64,000 nt of DNA from Colias croceus (lineage: Eukaryota > Arthropoda > Insecta > Lepidoptera > Pieridae). The translations under genes were made by a program, and so were the position numbers. Below are positions 20,606 through 33,600 of the stretch, piece by piece. Numbering within the stretch: the first letter of the stretch is position 1; each line of letters begins with the position of its first letter. Where the stretch lies: NCBI RefSeq assembly GCF_905220415.1, contig NC_059546.1, forward strand, positions 1,798,001 through 1,862,000. Reading direction: 5' to 3'. A model generated the notes under the pieces. That model was not told where the DNA came from. It saw only the letters and a program-made list of their open reading frames with translations, and searched no databases.

Positions 20606-23129
20606 TTATTTGAGCAGTCGTTTCCTCGCGAAATACATCGCGATACCGATCACAGAAGAGGTGGTAGCAATGGCTGCTACTTTAGTCGAACCGATTTTCT
20701 CTCCCCACAACCATCCAGCAGGTAAGCAGCTAACCGCATGGGTTATATCCAAGAATAACTTCCCAGCTGTAATTATTTGTAAGGCTAGACGAATGTCAAC
20801 TTTCCGCATCGCTTCGCTGACGTCTTCCGTACTTTGGAGGCAATCCCGAGACCACCAGAGGTGTCGGAAGGAACGGAAGTTTCTGAAATAATGTTTAATA
20901 TTTACAGATAATTGAATAATATTTTTAAGAATAAAAAAAGTATCAGATAGTACAACAGATGTTTCCTAACAATTAACCTATTGATATACTATAAACAACT
21001 GCTCACAATCGCCAAATATAATGTCGTCAAAAAACGTCCGAATGGCATTGTAAAATTGGTACCATATTTTATTGAAATTAGAACCTTATTTCAAGGCAGT
21101 AATGTTCAAAGTCTATTGCAGGATTTATAACACATTAAAAAACTCATACACGGGTAGGCAGACTTTTGCTTTGGACAAATTTGAGCATGATTGAAGGTAG
21201 TCGTTTATTACATGTCAATTATAAAACCGCATTTATAAATATTAACAAATTATTATGAACACAGTTATTCATTCTGGCTTATTTAGAATAAAGTTTATAC
21301 TTAATAGATATAATGCAAAACTGCAGAATTTTATGAATTGGTTTTTAGTAATAAAAAAATTATCTAACTATTATGAAATAATCATATACAAAAATGCTAA
21401 TTAGAAGATAATGTAACCTTAAAAAAACTGAATGTATACTGATATTATCGTTTTAAATACAAGATAATTTTTGAATTTAATCATGCATTCACATAATCGT
21501 TTTTATTACACACTTCATAATGTAATGCACTAGGTATTCTTTTTACTACCACGCTAAAAACATATACATTATTTCATGTTTAGCATTAAATGCAATTTTA
21601 AAGTACAGAAGGGAGGATCCAAACCAACCGAACCTTCACCTTATACTGCCATGCCATCTACAATCTCACCTAAGTAATCCATAAAAAAAATTTCAAAATA
21701 TACTTATTAAAAATTTCTTATTAAATTACTTACTGTATAAGTGAAATATACAAGCTAGCAGCCCACAGAGCCGTGCTGAACACCTCTAATTTATTCGCTA
21801 CATCGGGAGTCAGCTTCAGAATCCCCACATCATGTAACCAACATGCTTTCTCCACTGGGAGGAACATTTGGTCCACACAATTTGCTAACACCCCGAGAGT
21901 GGCTGCTATTTTCGATGACTCCTGTAATAAATTTTTATCATTTTTATCGATGTCAAAGGTGTAATTGCAACATGATGCTATCATTATTAGGGGTAAAGGT
22001 TACATAATTTATAAATAAAAATTTAAATATTAAATATAAGTAATAAAATTTTAATATCAGACAGTTATTTATAGGATTTGCAAATGAATGAAAGTCAATG
22101 TAATATGGACCTGTATGATTCTGTTTCTCTTCTTTTTATGGAGTTTAATAAATACTCTCTTGTAATAAGACTAGACTTATTAAATAATGGAGGGAAATTT
22201 TTGATTTATAATGATGAATAAGAAGCAAAGAAGGAATATACAGTAATACGCCGACTTACCCTACCACGTTTTACGCAAATATGTAGTTACACGGTTAAAA
22301 CAATTAAGTGATAAAGCATTATTTTATTGATAGTAAATGTTTGCTTTTGTAATATAAATTTAAATTTACAATAATTATACAGGAATTCCATCATTTAACA
22401 AAATAATACTAGACTTAAATTTAAAATAATAATATTATGTTAATTATACCATAAAAAAAAAATACTAGATTTTAACTTTAAGTTTTTTAACTTATTACTT
22501 ACATGTTTTCCAAAGCCATAGTTATAAGTGTGTCTCATCATAGGGATATCATCAAACAGCCTTAACATCATCCTTGCATTGGAGAGGCGAGAGCCAGCAG
22601 TTTGCCATGGCTTGTCTCCTTTGATGCACCCATATAACTTGAATGTGTAACATGCTAGACGGACAACCTGAAATTTAAAAGAAATACAAACTTTAAATAT
22701 AAAGTTCTTTATGCTTAGATTACCTTAAGTTTTAAATTTGTAATTAGTTCCTTATTAAATAGGTAATGAGCAAAGGTAATTACTAATTAGTGATCAATGA
22801 TTATATATTTTATCTTATTAATTTACATACTGGGTCACAACTTTTTTCCTTGATTAATGTGTGTAATAAAAATATGTTCAGAAAAATATTCAGTAGTCGC
22901 TACAAAATATAATTATTAAATATACATGAATAACTTAAATTGTAAAGATGTTGCATACATTTAATTATCTTTAAATATCGCAGATACTAGTTTGAACTAT
23001 GGGACAACTATTTCCAGTTTAATTTGCAAATATCAAGGGTGAACAAGTAAAGATATCCGCATACTTTACCTTGTCTCTTCCATTGTAACTATCTAAGAGT
23101 TCGCACACATCTTCTAACACAGTCGACAT
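20606..23129 (-). CDS. PEX11-gamma-like peroxisomal membrane protein, copy B
   Basis: Four minus-strand exons: 23129-23070 (ATG), 22667-22503, 21921-21734 and 20882-20606 (stop), 229 aa. Exon 2 is the same length (165 nt) as in copy A, and all three introns sit at the same positions and phases (0, 0, 2). Diagnostic residues are LLDSYNGRDKVVRLACYT near the N-terminus, MMLRLFDD and NYGFGKH in the middle, and SCLPAGWLWGEK before the C-terminal hydrophobic segment, ending KRLLK. PEX11-gamma acts in peroxisome membrane remodelling and division; this copy keeps the C-terminal GWLWG motif better than copy A (GYLWG) and is the more conservative paralogue. Its start faces SMG8 about 1.5 kb away, with two MITEs in between. 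The two copies differ at roughly half of aligned residues by eye, so the duplication is not recent. Confidence 0.88.
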
Positions 23130-23464
23130 TTTTAAAACAAATGATTTGATATATCAATTCACTGATAACGTATCGCCTGAAAAATCGCACACACGTCTAT
23201 TGATAAGACCTTCTGTTTGATAAATAAAACATTTTCCCATACTCCACGTGGAACGGTGGAAGCGAGACCTTGAATTCGAAAGGTGCGCGAGTTCAATTAT
23301 TAGTTCAACTTGAACGACATTCTAATTGAACCAATCAAACGTTACGCGATGTCGTCAGTTGAGAGCATGTTGAGAGTTGAGACACACACAGAGCAAGTAA
23401 TATACCTAACCGACCGCAACATTCACCAAATACAAATTAAAAAAATGTAAATAAGCCAGAAGCC

Positions 23465-23659
23465 AGTGTGCCTAGTGCGAGTTTTCATCGAGTACGAAAC
23501 GTTACTATCGCGTCTGCGTCACAGCGAAATTTGTATGGGGAATCAAAGCTTCCCCATACGTCCGCTAGGGGCGCTGTTCGATTTCCCATACTAATTCGGC
23601 TGTGACGCAAACGCGATAGTAACGTTTCGTACTCGATGAAAACTCGCACTAGGCACACT
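23465..23659. mobile_element. MITE with roughly 60-bp near-perfect arms
   Basis: Starts AGTGTGCCTAGTGCGAG and ends with the complement. GAAGCC directly flanks both sides (23459-23464, 23660-23665). In the PEX11 copy B/SMG8 promoter region. Confidence 0.8.
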
Positions 23660-23858
23660 GAAGCCTTTGCGTAGGTAATGACATTTTTGACATTCGTCAA
23701 TCAAAAATCAGTCAGTGTCAGCATCGAGGACCGAGGTCAGCATGATGTAGCACTGACACGACGTTTTTAATAGACTACAAATGTGCATATAATTTATTAC
23801 CGTAAATAAAAAGTAAGAAAAATACATTAAAAATCACTTATAAATACACGATAGTATT

Positions 23859-24328
23859 AGTCAGTTCAATAAAGAAACGAATCTTCATTGGCGGCCAAAG
23901 CTGACTTTGACAGATGGTAGGATCAGCAAAAAAGAAAATAAAAATAACGTAAATTGATAATTATTTTATTAATTATTTCAAATTGTTTGTTGACAAACTT
24001 TTTTGTTATTGTATTTGTGTATTTATATGAATTATCATATTTACGTATACAGAATGTAATAAAATCCCCATAATACTTGTAATAAGCCCATAAAACTGAA
24101 CAACTTTTCCCAAAGAACATATATTGTCAAATTCCAATAAAACATTATTTACTTTCGCAAATGCATAATTGTCATTGTAAATTTATGATAAAAGCCAATA
24201 TAGGGAAAATCAAATACATTTTAGTGATTTTATTTTTCCCTTTTTTTTTGCATACCGTACGGCCGTGTGTGAGCGAGAGGGAATGATAAGCGCCGCCATT
24301 GAAGATTCGTTTCTCTAAAGAACTGACT
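23859..24328. mobile_element. 470-bp MITE-like element with about 36-bp termini
   Basis: Left end AGTCAGTTCAATAAAGAAAC and AATCTTCATTGGCGGC; right end GCCGCCATTGAAGATTCG to AACTGACT. The inside is AT-rich and non-coding. It ends 288 bp before the SMG8 start. Confidence 0.7.
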
Positions 24329-24615
24329 TATACAAGAAAAATTTACACTTTCTTGTAGAAGTCGAGTGATGATTCATAACATAACTATAAGCTACCTACC
24401 TACCTATTTATCTTATCTATTATTCCTCTGATTATTCTTTGAAAGTTGAAACGTCAATTTCGCATTGACAATTGACATGTTTACGATTTTGACAATCGGA
24501 AAAGTTGTTCAATTTGTAAAATCTTTAAATATTTAAATAATTATTATAGTTAAATAATAAGACTAATGCTATCAATGAAGTTAGGCATATAATATAGAAA
24601 GTAAAAAAGCAAACG

Positions 24616-27600
24616 ATGAAAGTGTTTTCAATAAGCGACATACCAGAATTTTCCAATAAGGACCGCATAGTTGTAGTCGGAATAATAGGAAAGTCTCCCT
24701 ATCGATATCCAAATAAAGCTAGTCCTCTAGTAACTGTACCTGCCTGGGAAGAAGTAAGGCATATTTATACTATTTTCCTCAATCTGTATTACTAAATATT
24801 GAATACTTTGTGTTTATTTAAAGTTTGGTTATTTGTTGTCACTTTTATGTTTCCTGTCTCCAATTCATATAAAGTTACTTTCAGAATGGTATCCAATGTC
24901 ACTGGGATGAAAGGCAAAGCATACTCTACCTTCACGCAGTCACATATCTCGACACAAAGCAGTTAACAGCCCTCGCAGAGGATTTAAATGATAACTCAAC
25001 TAGTACAGTCAAAGATGCAGATGCGGCACACTGGCTTGTCGCGTCTGGCGAACTGGCGATTGATTCTTGTAAAGCAATAGCCCTGCTTTTTCATTTGTGT
25101 CACATTGTTATATTGTCATCTCCCACTCCAGTATTTGATTTGGGGTATTTGCAGTTGTTTAAAGCTGTGGATGCTTATAGGTAAGTTACTGGGAATTAAT
25201 ATTTTAATATTAAAGATTAATCTTATTGTAAGACATTGTAAAGTAAACTTATTTTGCTTAAAATATACTAAATTAATTTTAATAGATATTCATATTCAAA
25301 CATTTATTTATTCAATAAGACTTTTTCTAGAAGCACTTTTGAAACGTCATTATATATTTTTGCCATTTACCTGTATTATATAGATATTCAATTTAATTAT
25401 TTTTCTTATAACTATATATTTTTTATTTTTTATGAATATATATTATATATTTTTTATGTAAATATTTAAATTTATTAAATTAATAAGCAGTATATTACAA
25501 AATACAATCATAATATGAACAAGCATAACTTACATATTTTAATTTAACACTTTCTATTCACAGAAATGAGTTAACGGGTCTAACAACAACAGCCTTACTG
25601 GATGCTGGTGTATCTGGAGCTTGGGAGGCCCACGGTAGATCCTGCTGTCCTCGCCTCCTGTTCCACTTCAGAAGAGCCCCAACACCACTACGCAAGAACC
25701 CAGCAGGTTTGAAACGGCTGGAGCATGCTGTGGAGGACCAGATATACTTTATCTTGAGGAAAGCTAGGATTATTACTAATGTGTGGTAAGAATAATAGAT
25801 TGTTATATAAATGATTGAAATAATTTTTTGAAGTGAAACTTCTATAAAGGGGTTGGAAAAAAATTTAGTGTAACATTTTTCGTTACGCGTTTCATTTTTC
25901 CGTTACGCGCCATCTTTTTCTTATCCCTACCACGCGTGATTCGACGTATTTCTGTAAAGTTGCATATCTATAGTAAATTATTTTTTGAAAAATAAGGTCA
26001 TAAAGAAGTTTCACTTCTTACGTGTGTACACTAGTACACGCACACATTTTTTTTCCTAAAACATTGTACTTATATTCATTAAAATTGCTAGAGCAATATT
26101 GGAGAGACTTTCTCACAGGACATAATGAACTTTGCAGACATTTTTTAATTTATGAAAAATTAAAAATTATTTCGAAAATATAACATGACACATGTAAATA
26201 CAAAGAATTGTGTTATTATCATTAATAATTTGATATTTCAGTGCCAAATCACTATTTGCAATACCCAAAAATGAGGAATTTGTATACATAAGTGCTGAAG
26301 AAAACAATGGAAACGCTAGGGATATGAGTTCTCTAGTGAGAGGGCTTGTGCAATTGTGTTCAGGCACACAAACTGAGGTCACAGCTCGACCAACTTTTGG
26401 GCAATTTCTACAGACACATCTGGATGTGGCATTTGGAGAAGGTTTCGATGATAACGTCGGGAAATATGCTATGAGCACATCGTTTTTTGAGGTATATGGA
26501 ATGGATATTTAATTTTAATTAAAATAAATTGAGTTGTCACATATTTATAATAAGATAAATCTTACATTATTGCTATTTTGATACCTTGTGAAGTGAGGAA
26601 TAAATAGGTTTTCATGTAAATCTCAGTTATATCTTAAAAACAACATCATTCATATCTATACATATAATAAATCTGTAGAAGGGTCAATTCTGTACATTGA
26701 AAATATTGAAAAAATAAATAGCAGGGGGTGTTACTGGATCGACACCAAACCCAAATATGTGATTAAATAAATTTTTGTCTGTCTGTCTGTCTGTCTGTAT
26801 GTGAAGGCATCACGTAAAAACTAACGGTTCTATTTCGATGAAACTTGGTATAATTATACCTTATTATCCTGGGCATAAAATAGGATACTTTTTATCCCGG
26901 AAAAATACGTAGAAAAAAAATAAAACTTAATTTTTCTTAATTTTTCCGCGCGGACGGAGTCGCGGCTTATATGAATAATTTTGTCATATTTAAATTGTGT
27001 TTTATTAAAATATTAAATAATTTCTTAAAACTAATGTACGTACATTCAAATGTACATATAAATATGCTAATAAACCTTGATATCCAGGGTTATTTTATTT
27101 CAGCTACCTAGTGCAAGTTCATGGCGTTCGGCCGCTCAAGCTCTAACCCCAGTCTATTTGAAGGAGTCTCCGAAAGTTGATGAAGACCAGGAAGCAAGTG
27201 GAGCCCTGTTTGACGCTTTGGCTACTGATGTTAGATTCTCGCAAGCTAGGTGTGCTAAGGTAAATTGTGCTCTATAAGTATGTGCTAAGGTTGATTTTCA
27301 TTTGAAAAACAATTTTAATTATTTTTTACAGGTATTGCCTATAGCTCAAGCATCTTATGCTGAAGGTCTACCATCTCACTATTCAAGCCAACATCATGCT
27401 CATAAGGTAAGTGATAATGTATTAGTAACTTTTTTTTTAACCTATTGAGCCCCGAGCGGCCCGATCAGACCACGACACAATAGATTTTCTATTGTGTCTG
27501 TGATTCCGGGGGCTGAGTTATTAATAAATTAGAGCATTACATATTATTAAAGTTGTAAAAGGGTGACTGGAAATGAACTTAATTTTATTTTATTTTTGCA

Positions 27601-30600
27601 TTTCTTGCATTTTTCTGAAAACTCAAATTTATTAAGTAGGTCTAAATATTTTAATGATGGTTTTCAACTTGTTGTTTCCTTCGTGTTTCACACCTACACG
27701 TCCATCTGCTTAACCTTTTTAGTTGGAATTGAGTTACCAAAAATTGCCAAAAAAAAATCATTTTTCTTAATATTCGAAGGTATGTTGGCTAATAATAAAA
27801 CTACTAAATATCCCAGGTAACAGTAGCCCTAGGGGTAGTAGCGGCAATGGCCCGCGGGCCGCTAGCGCGCGGCGCCCGGGCCCGCCTGCGTGCCGCGTGT
27901 GCTGCCGCCTGGCGGACGAGGCGCTTGTGTGAAGCACCCTCACTCACTTCGCACCCCTGTATCAACCCTGACCAGTGAGTATGTAGATATGTGGGGGGAT
28001 GGTGGTGATACTACCAGAAGTGTGTCTATAGTCGACACAAAAAAAATGATGAAAATAAAAATACTTTTACCTAATACAAAAGTCCCTTCCTCTGGAGGGA
28101 AGGGGAAATGAAGAGCAACTCCAAAAAAAAGTGGGTTCATAGTAGAAATGGCTCGTGGGCCACTAGGGCCCGCTTGAGTACCGCGTGTGCTGCCACCTGG
28201 CGCACGAGGCGCTTGTGTGAAGCACCCTCGCTCACTTCGCACCCCTGTATCAACCCTGACCAGTGAGTAAAGTAAATAAAGTTAAAAAAGAGCGTGTGTT
28301 CCGAGCGCACGTGTCAGAAGTGAAACTTCTTTGACAAGATTCAGAGATATCAAAATCGTCGCCTTACGTCGTCCATGACGTGATGGTATTGCCATGAAGT
28401 TTCACTTAAAAAAAATGAAGAAAGTCGGAAAGGTAATAGTAATAGTAAAAAAATACAGTCGAAATGAGAACCTTCTTCTTTTTTTGAAGCCGGTTGAAAT
28501 CTTTTACATAAGAAAATATTCACATTTCCAGTCAAAATTTATTAAACTTATCGAAAATTACTCGCTATGTACCCTCTAACTAAAACCTCTATTACAGTGA
28601 CAGCACCAAAGATCACCAGTTCATTAACTTTTATCGAAAAATACTCCCCCTTTAACCCCTCCCCTCTATTTTATTTTTTATCATATTTACTTATTTACCC
28701 CTTCTACATAATAAAAAATTATTTCACAGTGACAGTTCCAAAGACCACTCATCCGGCGTCCGCTACATAAGCGTGTGCAACTGCGGTCGCAGCAAGTGTT
28801 CCCGGGACGACCCTTACACGGTCAAAATGGCGAACTACACCTTCTACACTTACGCGGCGGAAGAGTGTGGTGTGTGTAATACGCTGCAAAATGTGGAATT
28901 TCCTGTTTTCCAACCGTCTACGCCGAGTTTTAGGTTAGTTGATAGTTATAAGCAAATTATCTGTGCTTTGTATTATCCGGTTTTGTTTTTGGTGTACCAA
29001 AAACACCGAATGAATTGTAAATAACTATAGAATGCTAGCAAATTATTAGCAGAATACAAATGTCTGTATCATTGAAGTGAAACTTCTTTATCGGGGTTGG
29101 AAAAAATTTAGTGTAACATTTTTTCGTTACGCGTGACATTTTTCCGTTACGCGCCATCTTTTTCATATCCCTACCACGCGTGATTCGACGTATTTCTGTA
29201 AAGTTGCATGTAGTAAATTATTTTTTGAAAAATAAGGTCATAAAGCAGTTTCACTTCTTACGTGTGTACACGCACACATTTTTTATTTAACTTAAAATTA
29301 GTCATTCTGATAGAACTACAAAGATTAACGCTGAAGTTAGGCGACTAGTAATAAATTTTATGTTAATACATATTTTAATTTTGCTACAGAGTTCAACAAA
29401 AAAAGTTCAGTCACGTTACCTTCGAAATGTTATCAAAAACTTCCACCGCCTATTTCGATCATTTTCCAGAGCGGCATCACTAAAAGGATCTTCACAAGAA
29501 ACCCAAGAAAGACTGGAGTCTCAAGTGGACGACGATTCCGCAGAGTCACCGGGTGCTTCGCCCCCGCGTTCCGAAGGCTGGTCTCCACCGGATGAACTGT
29601 CTCCAGGCTCTGAAAAGGATGAGGAGGAGGAAGAAGAACCTGCTTGCAGTGATGATGCTATTGATGTGATGCCGGTCAGAGAAGATACAGCTAAAGGTTG
29701 ATTTACTGATGGTCCTTGGAGTCGGATATATTCCGGCAATTGTAATGTTCCTACATATTTTTCTGTGTAACTAGCAATGAAAGTATTTTTTTTGTCTTTC
29801 TTTGGATATAATTTTAATTAAATTGTCTTATTTTATATTTGCTGCGTCATTCTAAGTGCTTGATATTTTAAACTAGCTGCGCACCGCGGTTTCGCCCGCG
29901 TGGCTCCGCTTAGCGTGATGATATATAGCCTATAGCCTTCCTCGATAAATGGGCTATCCAATACCGAGAATTTTTCAAAATCGATCCCGTAGTCCTTGAG
30001 ATTAGCGTGTTCAAACAAACAATCAAACAAACAAAGTCTTCAGCTTTATAATACACTCACCGGCACGGAATCTTGGCCACTTACAAATTTGCCGATAAAA
30101 AAAGTTTGAAGTGTTTTTCACGATTTTTTTGTATGCAGATATGTTAACATATTATTTGTTTAATTTTATGGTAAGAAATCATTGAGTTTGAGAATAATCT
30201 TTTACCACTTTTTAAGAGTTACTCGAAATTTGCGATTTGTGCGGTTAAGCCGAAGTTACGAATTGTTCGTTTTAAACTTTTTTTGATATCGTTTATGCCG
30301 TTTTAAGATATTTTTATTGTTGTACTGTAGTCAATGATCATAACAAACAATAAAAAATGCCATTAACATCTGAACAACCTACTCAGGCTATCACAATGTT
30401 AGACCAATGACTGCCGCAACGTAAAGTACCTAATGTACAGTATGTACCTCGTTTAGCGATGCACTATGCATGGAGAAGATACCAGGAGACTGGCAGCCAC
30501 ATGTGCAGACCAGGAAATGAAGGTGTGAGGTGCGCATCAGCCCGAGAAGACCCGTTTATTGTTCGAGAGATACTCAGAAATGGCTTTCTGACAGTTTTTA

Positions 30601-33600
30601 GGATACGCCACCGGCTCTAAAACACCAGGATAATAAATTTGAGTGAGCAATCGGTGAGAAGACTAATGAAAGAAGTTAATTTGAAGGTTTGCAGACCAGC
30701 ACGCCGTCCAGAACTCCTCAGACATCACAGAGAAGCACGTCTTCGTTTTGCACGAGAACATGAAAACTGGACCCACAGCCAGTGCGCTCGTGGGGTGTTC
30801 ACAGATGGCTGCTAAGGCACTTTACGAGCTTCTGATAGCCAACAGTCAGTATAGAGGAGACGAGAAGAGAGGTTTTCACACATCACCACACTCAAAATGC
30901 GATTTTTCATGGAGGGTCAATAATGGTATGGGGAGGTATAAGTTCCGATGCTCGCACGGAGTTATTTATCGTAGATAATGGCTTAAATTTGATCAGGTAC
31001 ATCGAGGAAATTCTCCAGGAACATGTTCAGCCCTATTACAGGTTTATCAGTGAAGAAAATTTGCTACTTATACACTATAACGCACGTCCGCGTGTCGTAC
31101 GATACGTATAAGAGTACCTTTAAGAGGTTATTATTGAAAAATTGGAGTGGCCAGCTCGTAGCCCGGATCTTAATCCAATAGAACACATCTGGGACATGCT
31201 TAAAAGAAATATAAAGTTCGATTCCAACCCAGCACTAATGTTAGATGAGCTTAGAAATACAGCTGGGGCCGTTTGGTACACTATAGCTCAAGTGGTCTCC
31301 AAAAATGTCTTCTAGAGTATGCCAGACTGGATGCAAACAGTGTTTAAGGCAAGAGAAGGAAACACCCTTTATTAAAAGGTTCAATTTTTTTTATGGAAAC
31401 GTTCTTTCTAATTTTTTAGCATTTTTTAAGAAATCATTTAAATTTCACAGGAAAAGCGTAAATTCTTGTTTAATTCATATCTACTCGGAAGTACTTCTTA
31501 TTAACTTCCAATTATTACTAAAAGTTAGTAAAAACATTAAAGTAACTAGTTTTGATTAAATTTTTATTGAATTTTGTAGTAGAAAAGAAATAGTGTTATT
31601 TTACGCAAAAATTTGCAGTGGCCAAGATTCCGTGCCGGTGAGTGTATTAGTATAGATTAACTGAAACATAGCTTATAGCCTATAGTATAGGGTAACTGCA
31701 ACATTAACCAATAAAAAAAAATTTAAATAATCAGTGTATTATTTAGTAAACATGTCATTAAAATTATACAACTAAAAATATATTTTTTAAACGCTTTCAC
31801 AGAGAAAGCAATAAGCCGGCAGCCATCAACAACAGAGTACTTACCGGGCATGTTGCACATGACAAGCCCGGCTGGTCTATTGCCACCTTTCCCGAGCTGG
31901 TCTCTGGTATGTTTGGGAGCTTCGTCCCTGTACTCCCATAGTTTGGGTCTGCCTGAACACTTGCAGCCTGGGTTCCTGCCACATACTAACTATTTGCTGC
32001 CGTGGGATTGTACTGTGCGGTGAGTTAAAAAAAGTGTCTAGATGAAAAATTTTGCAGTAGAACAATAGTTGATTTGAAGAAATTTTGCCAAGAACTTCTA
32101 GTAGAAATTTTGAATGTGTGGAATGCAATATAAACATTTTGATTCGTTTTACTGAACTTTCTCCTTACAGTTACTACTCTTTTACGTCTTATTCCTTTTC
32201 CATAATCCTTATTAAAGTTGCCATATCTCGTCATTGTTAAAATATCAATTATTTCTCAAGATATTTGAATCACTTACAGAGAAATACGGTTAACAAAATA
32301 GTTGATAGATACAAAAGATATCTAATTCAAGTTGCCATCTAAATCTCGTCATTATTTAATAATCAATTTGTTAATTGAAGTGAAACTTCTTTATCGGGGT
32401 TGGAAAAAATTTAGTGTAACATTTTTTCGTTACGCGTGACATTTTTCCGTTACGCGCCATCTTTTTCTTATCCCTACCACGCGTGATTCAACGTATTTCT
32501 GTAAAGTTGCATATAGTAGATTATTTTTTGAAAAATAAGGTCATAAAGAAGTTTTACTTCTTACGTGTGTACACTAGTACACGCACATATTTTTTTTATT
32601 TTCATTACTGCAGTAACAAGTTTTCTAAATAACATTAATTGTTTTACAGCATGGAGCAAGCGAATGTATGGCGCACGTCCACTAGAGGGCGCGGCAAGGG
32701 CGGCGCACCACACAACCTTACTGTCAAGATATTTATTGGCTTTGAGTATGAATGCCCTAGAGGACACAGGTAATGATTTTTTCTATCTATATTGGTATTT
32801 TTTTGAAGTGAAACTTCTTTATTGGTGTTGGAAAAAAATTTAGTGTAACATTTTTTCGTTACGCGTGACATTTTTCCGTTTCGCGCCATCTTTTTCTTAT
32901 CCCTACCACGTGTGATGCGACGTATTTCTGTAAAGTTGCTTAATAACTCAGCCCCCGGAATCACAGACACAATAGAAAGTCTATTGTGTCGTGGTCCGAT
33001 CGGGCCGCTCGGGACTCAATGGGCTAAATAGTAAATTATTTTTTGAAAAATAAGGTCATAAAGAAGTTACACTTCTTACTTGTGTACACTAGTACACGCA
33101 TACATTTTTTTTGTAATGAGACACTTCAGTTTGTTTTCACAATTTAAGGTATTTAAAAAAATATGTTCATATTTCTTGAATAATATGTTGGTGGTCTTTT
33201 ACATTTTATGTTTACATTATTTTAGATGTCTTATTATATTCATTAAAGTTAATTTTGTAATCGAAACAATTTCTATGATTTTGTGTTTCCCTTACTGTAT
33301 GATAATATGGTAAACTAAAATTACACGCACAAAAACTTTCTTTATTTGAACCGCGTTTCGCCATATAAAATCGTAAAGGATAGACTTGTTTGCTACGAAT
33401 AGCATCTTTTTCTGAAATACCTTATATCCGGTACTCACTACTACTACTTCAAACGAAGAGTGAACCGGTGCCTACTAGGGAAGCGCGTACCATCTTAGAC
33501 CGCATCTTAGCTTTCCATCAGGCGAGATTGTGGTCAAGCGTTTCCCTATCTTGAATAAAAAAAAAACACACAGTAAATTCTTTTCCAGGTTCATGATGTC

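Larger units (their letters stand above)
23130..24615. promoter_or_regulatory. Divergent intergenic region between PEX11 copy B and SMG8
   Basis: The region between the two start codons must hold both promoters. Two MITEs (23465-23659 and 23859-24328) fill nearly half of it. Between the second MITE and SMG8 lies a cluster of TGACA/TGTCA-like motifs (about 24445-24500) similar to that before CDC16. Confidence 0.4.

Noticed and set aside
27890..28242. 73- and 100-codon frames around the duplicated exon 7
   Set aside because: Created by the GC-rich duplication, antisense or out of frame with SMG8.
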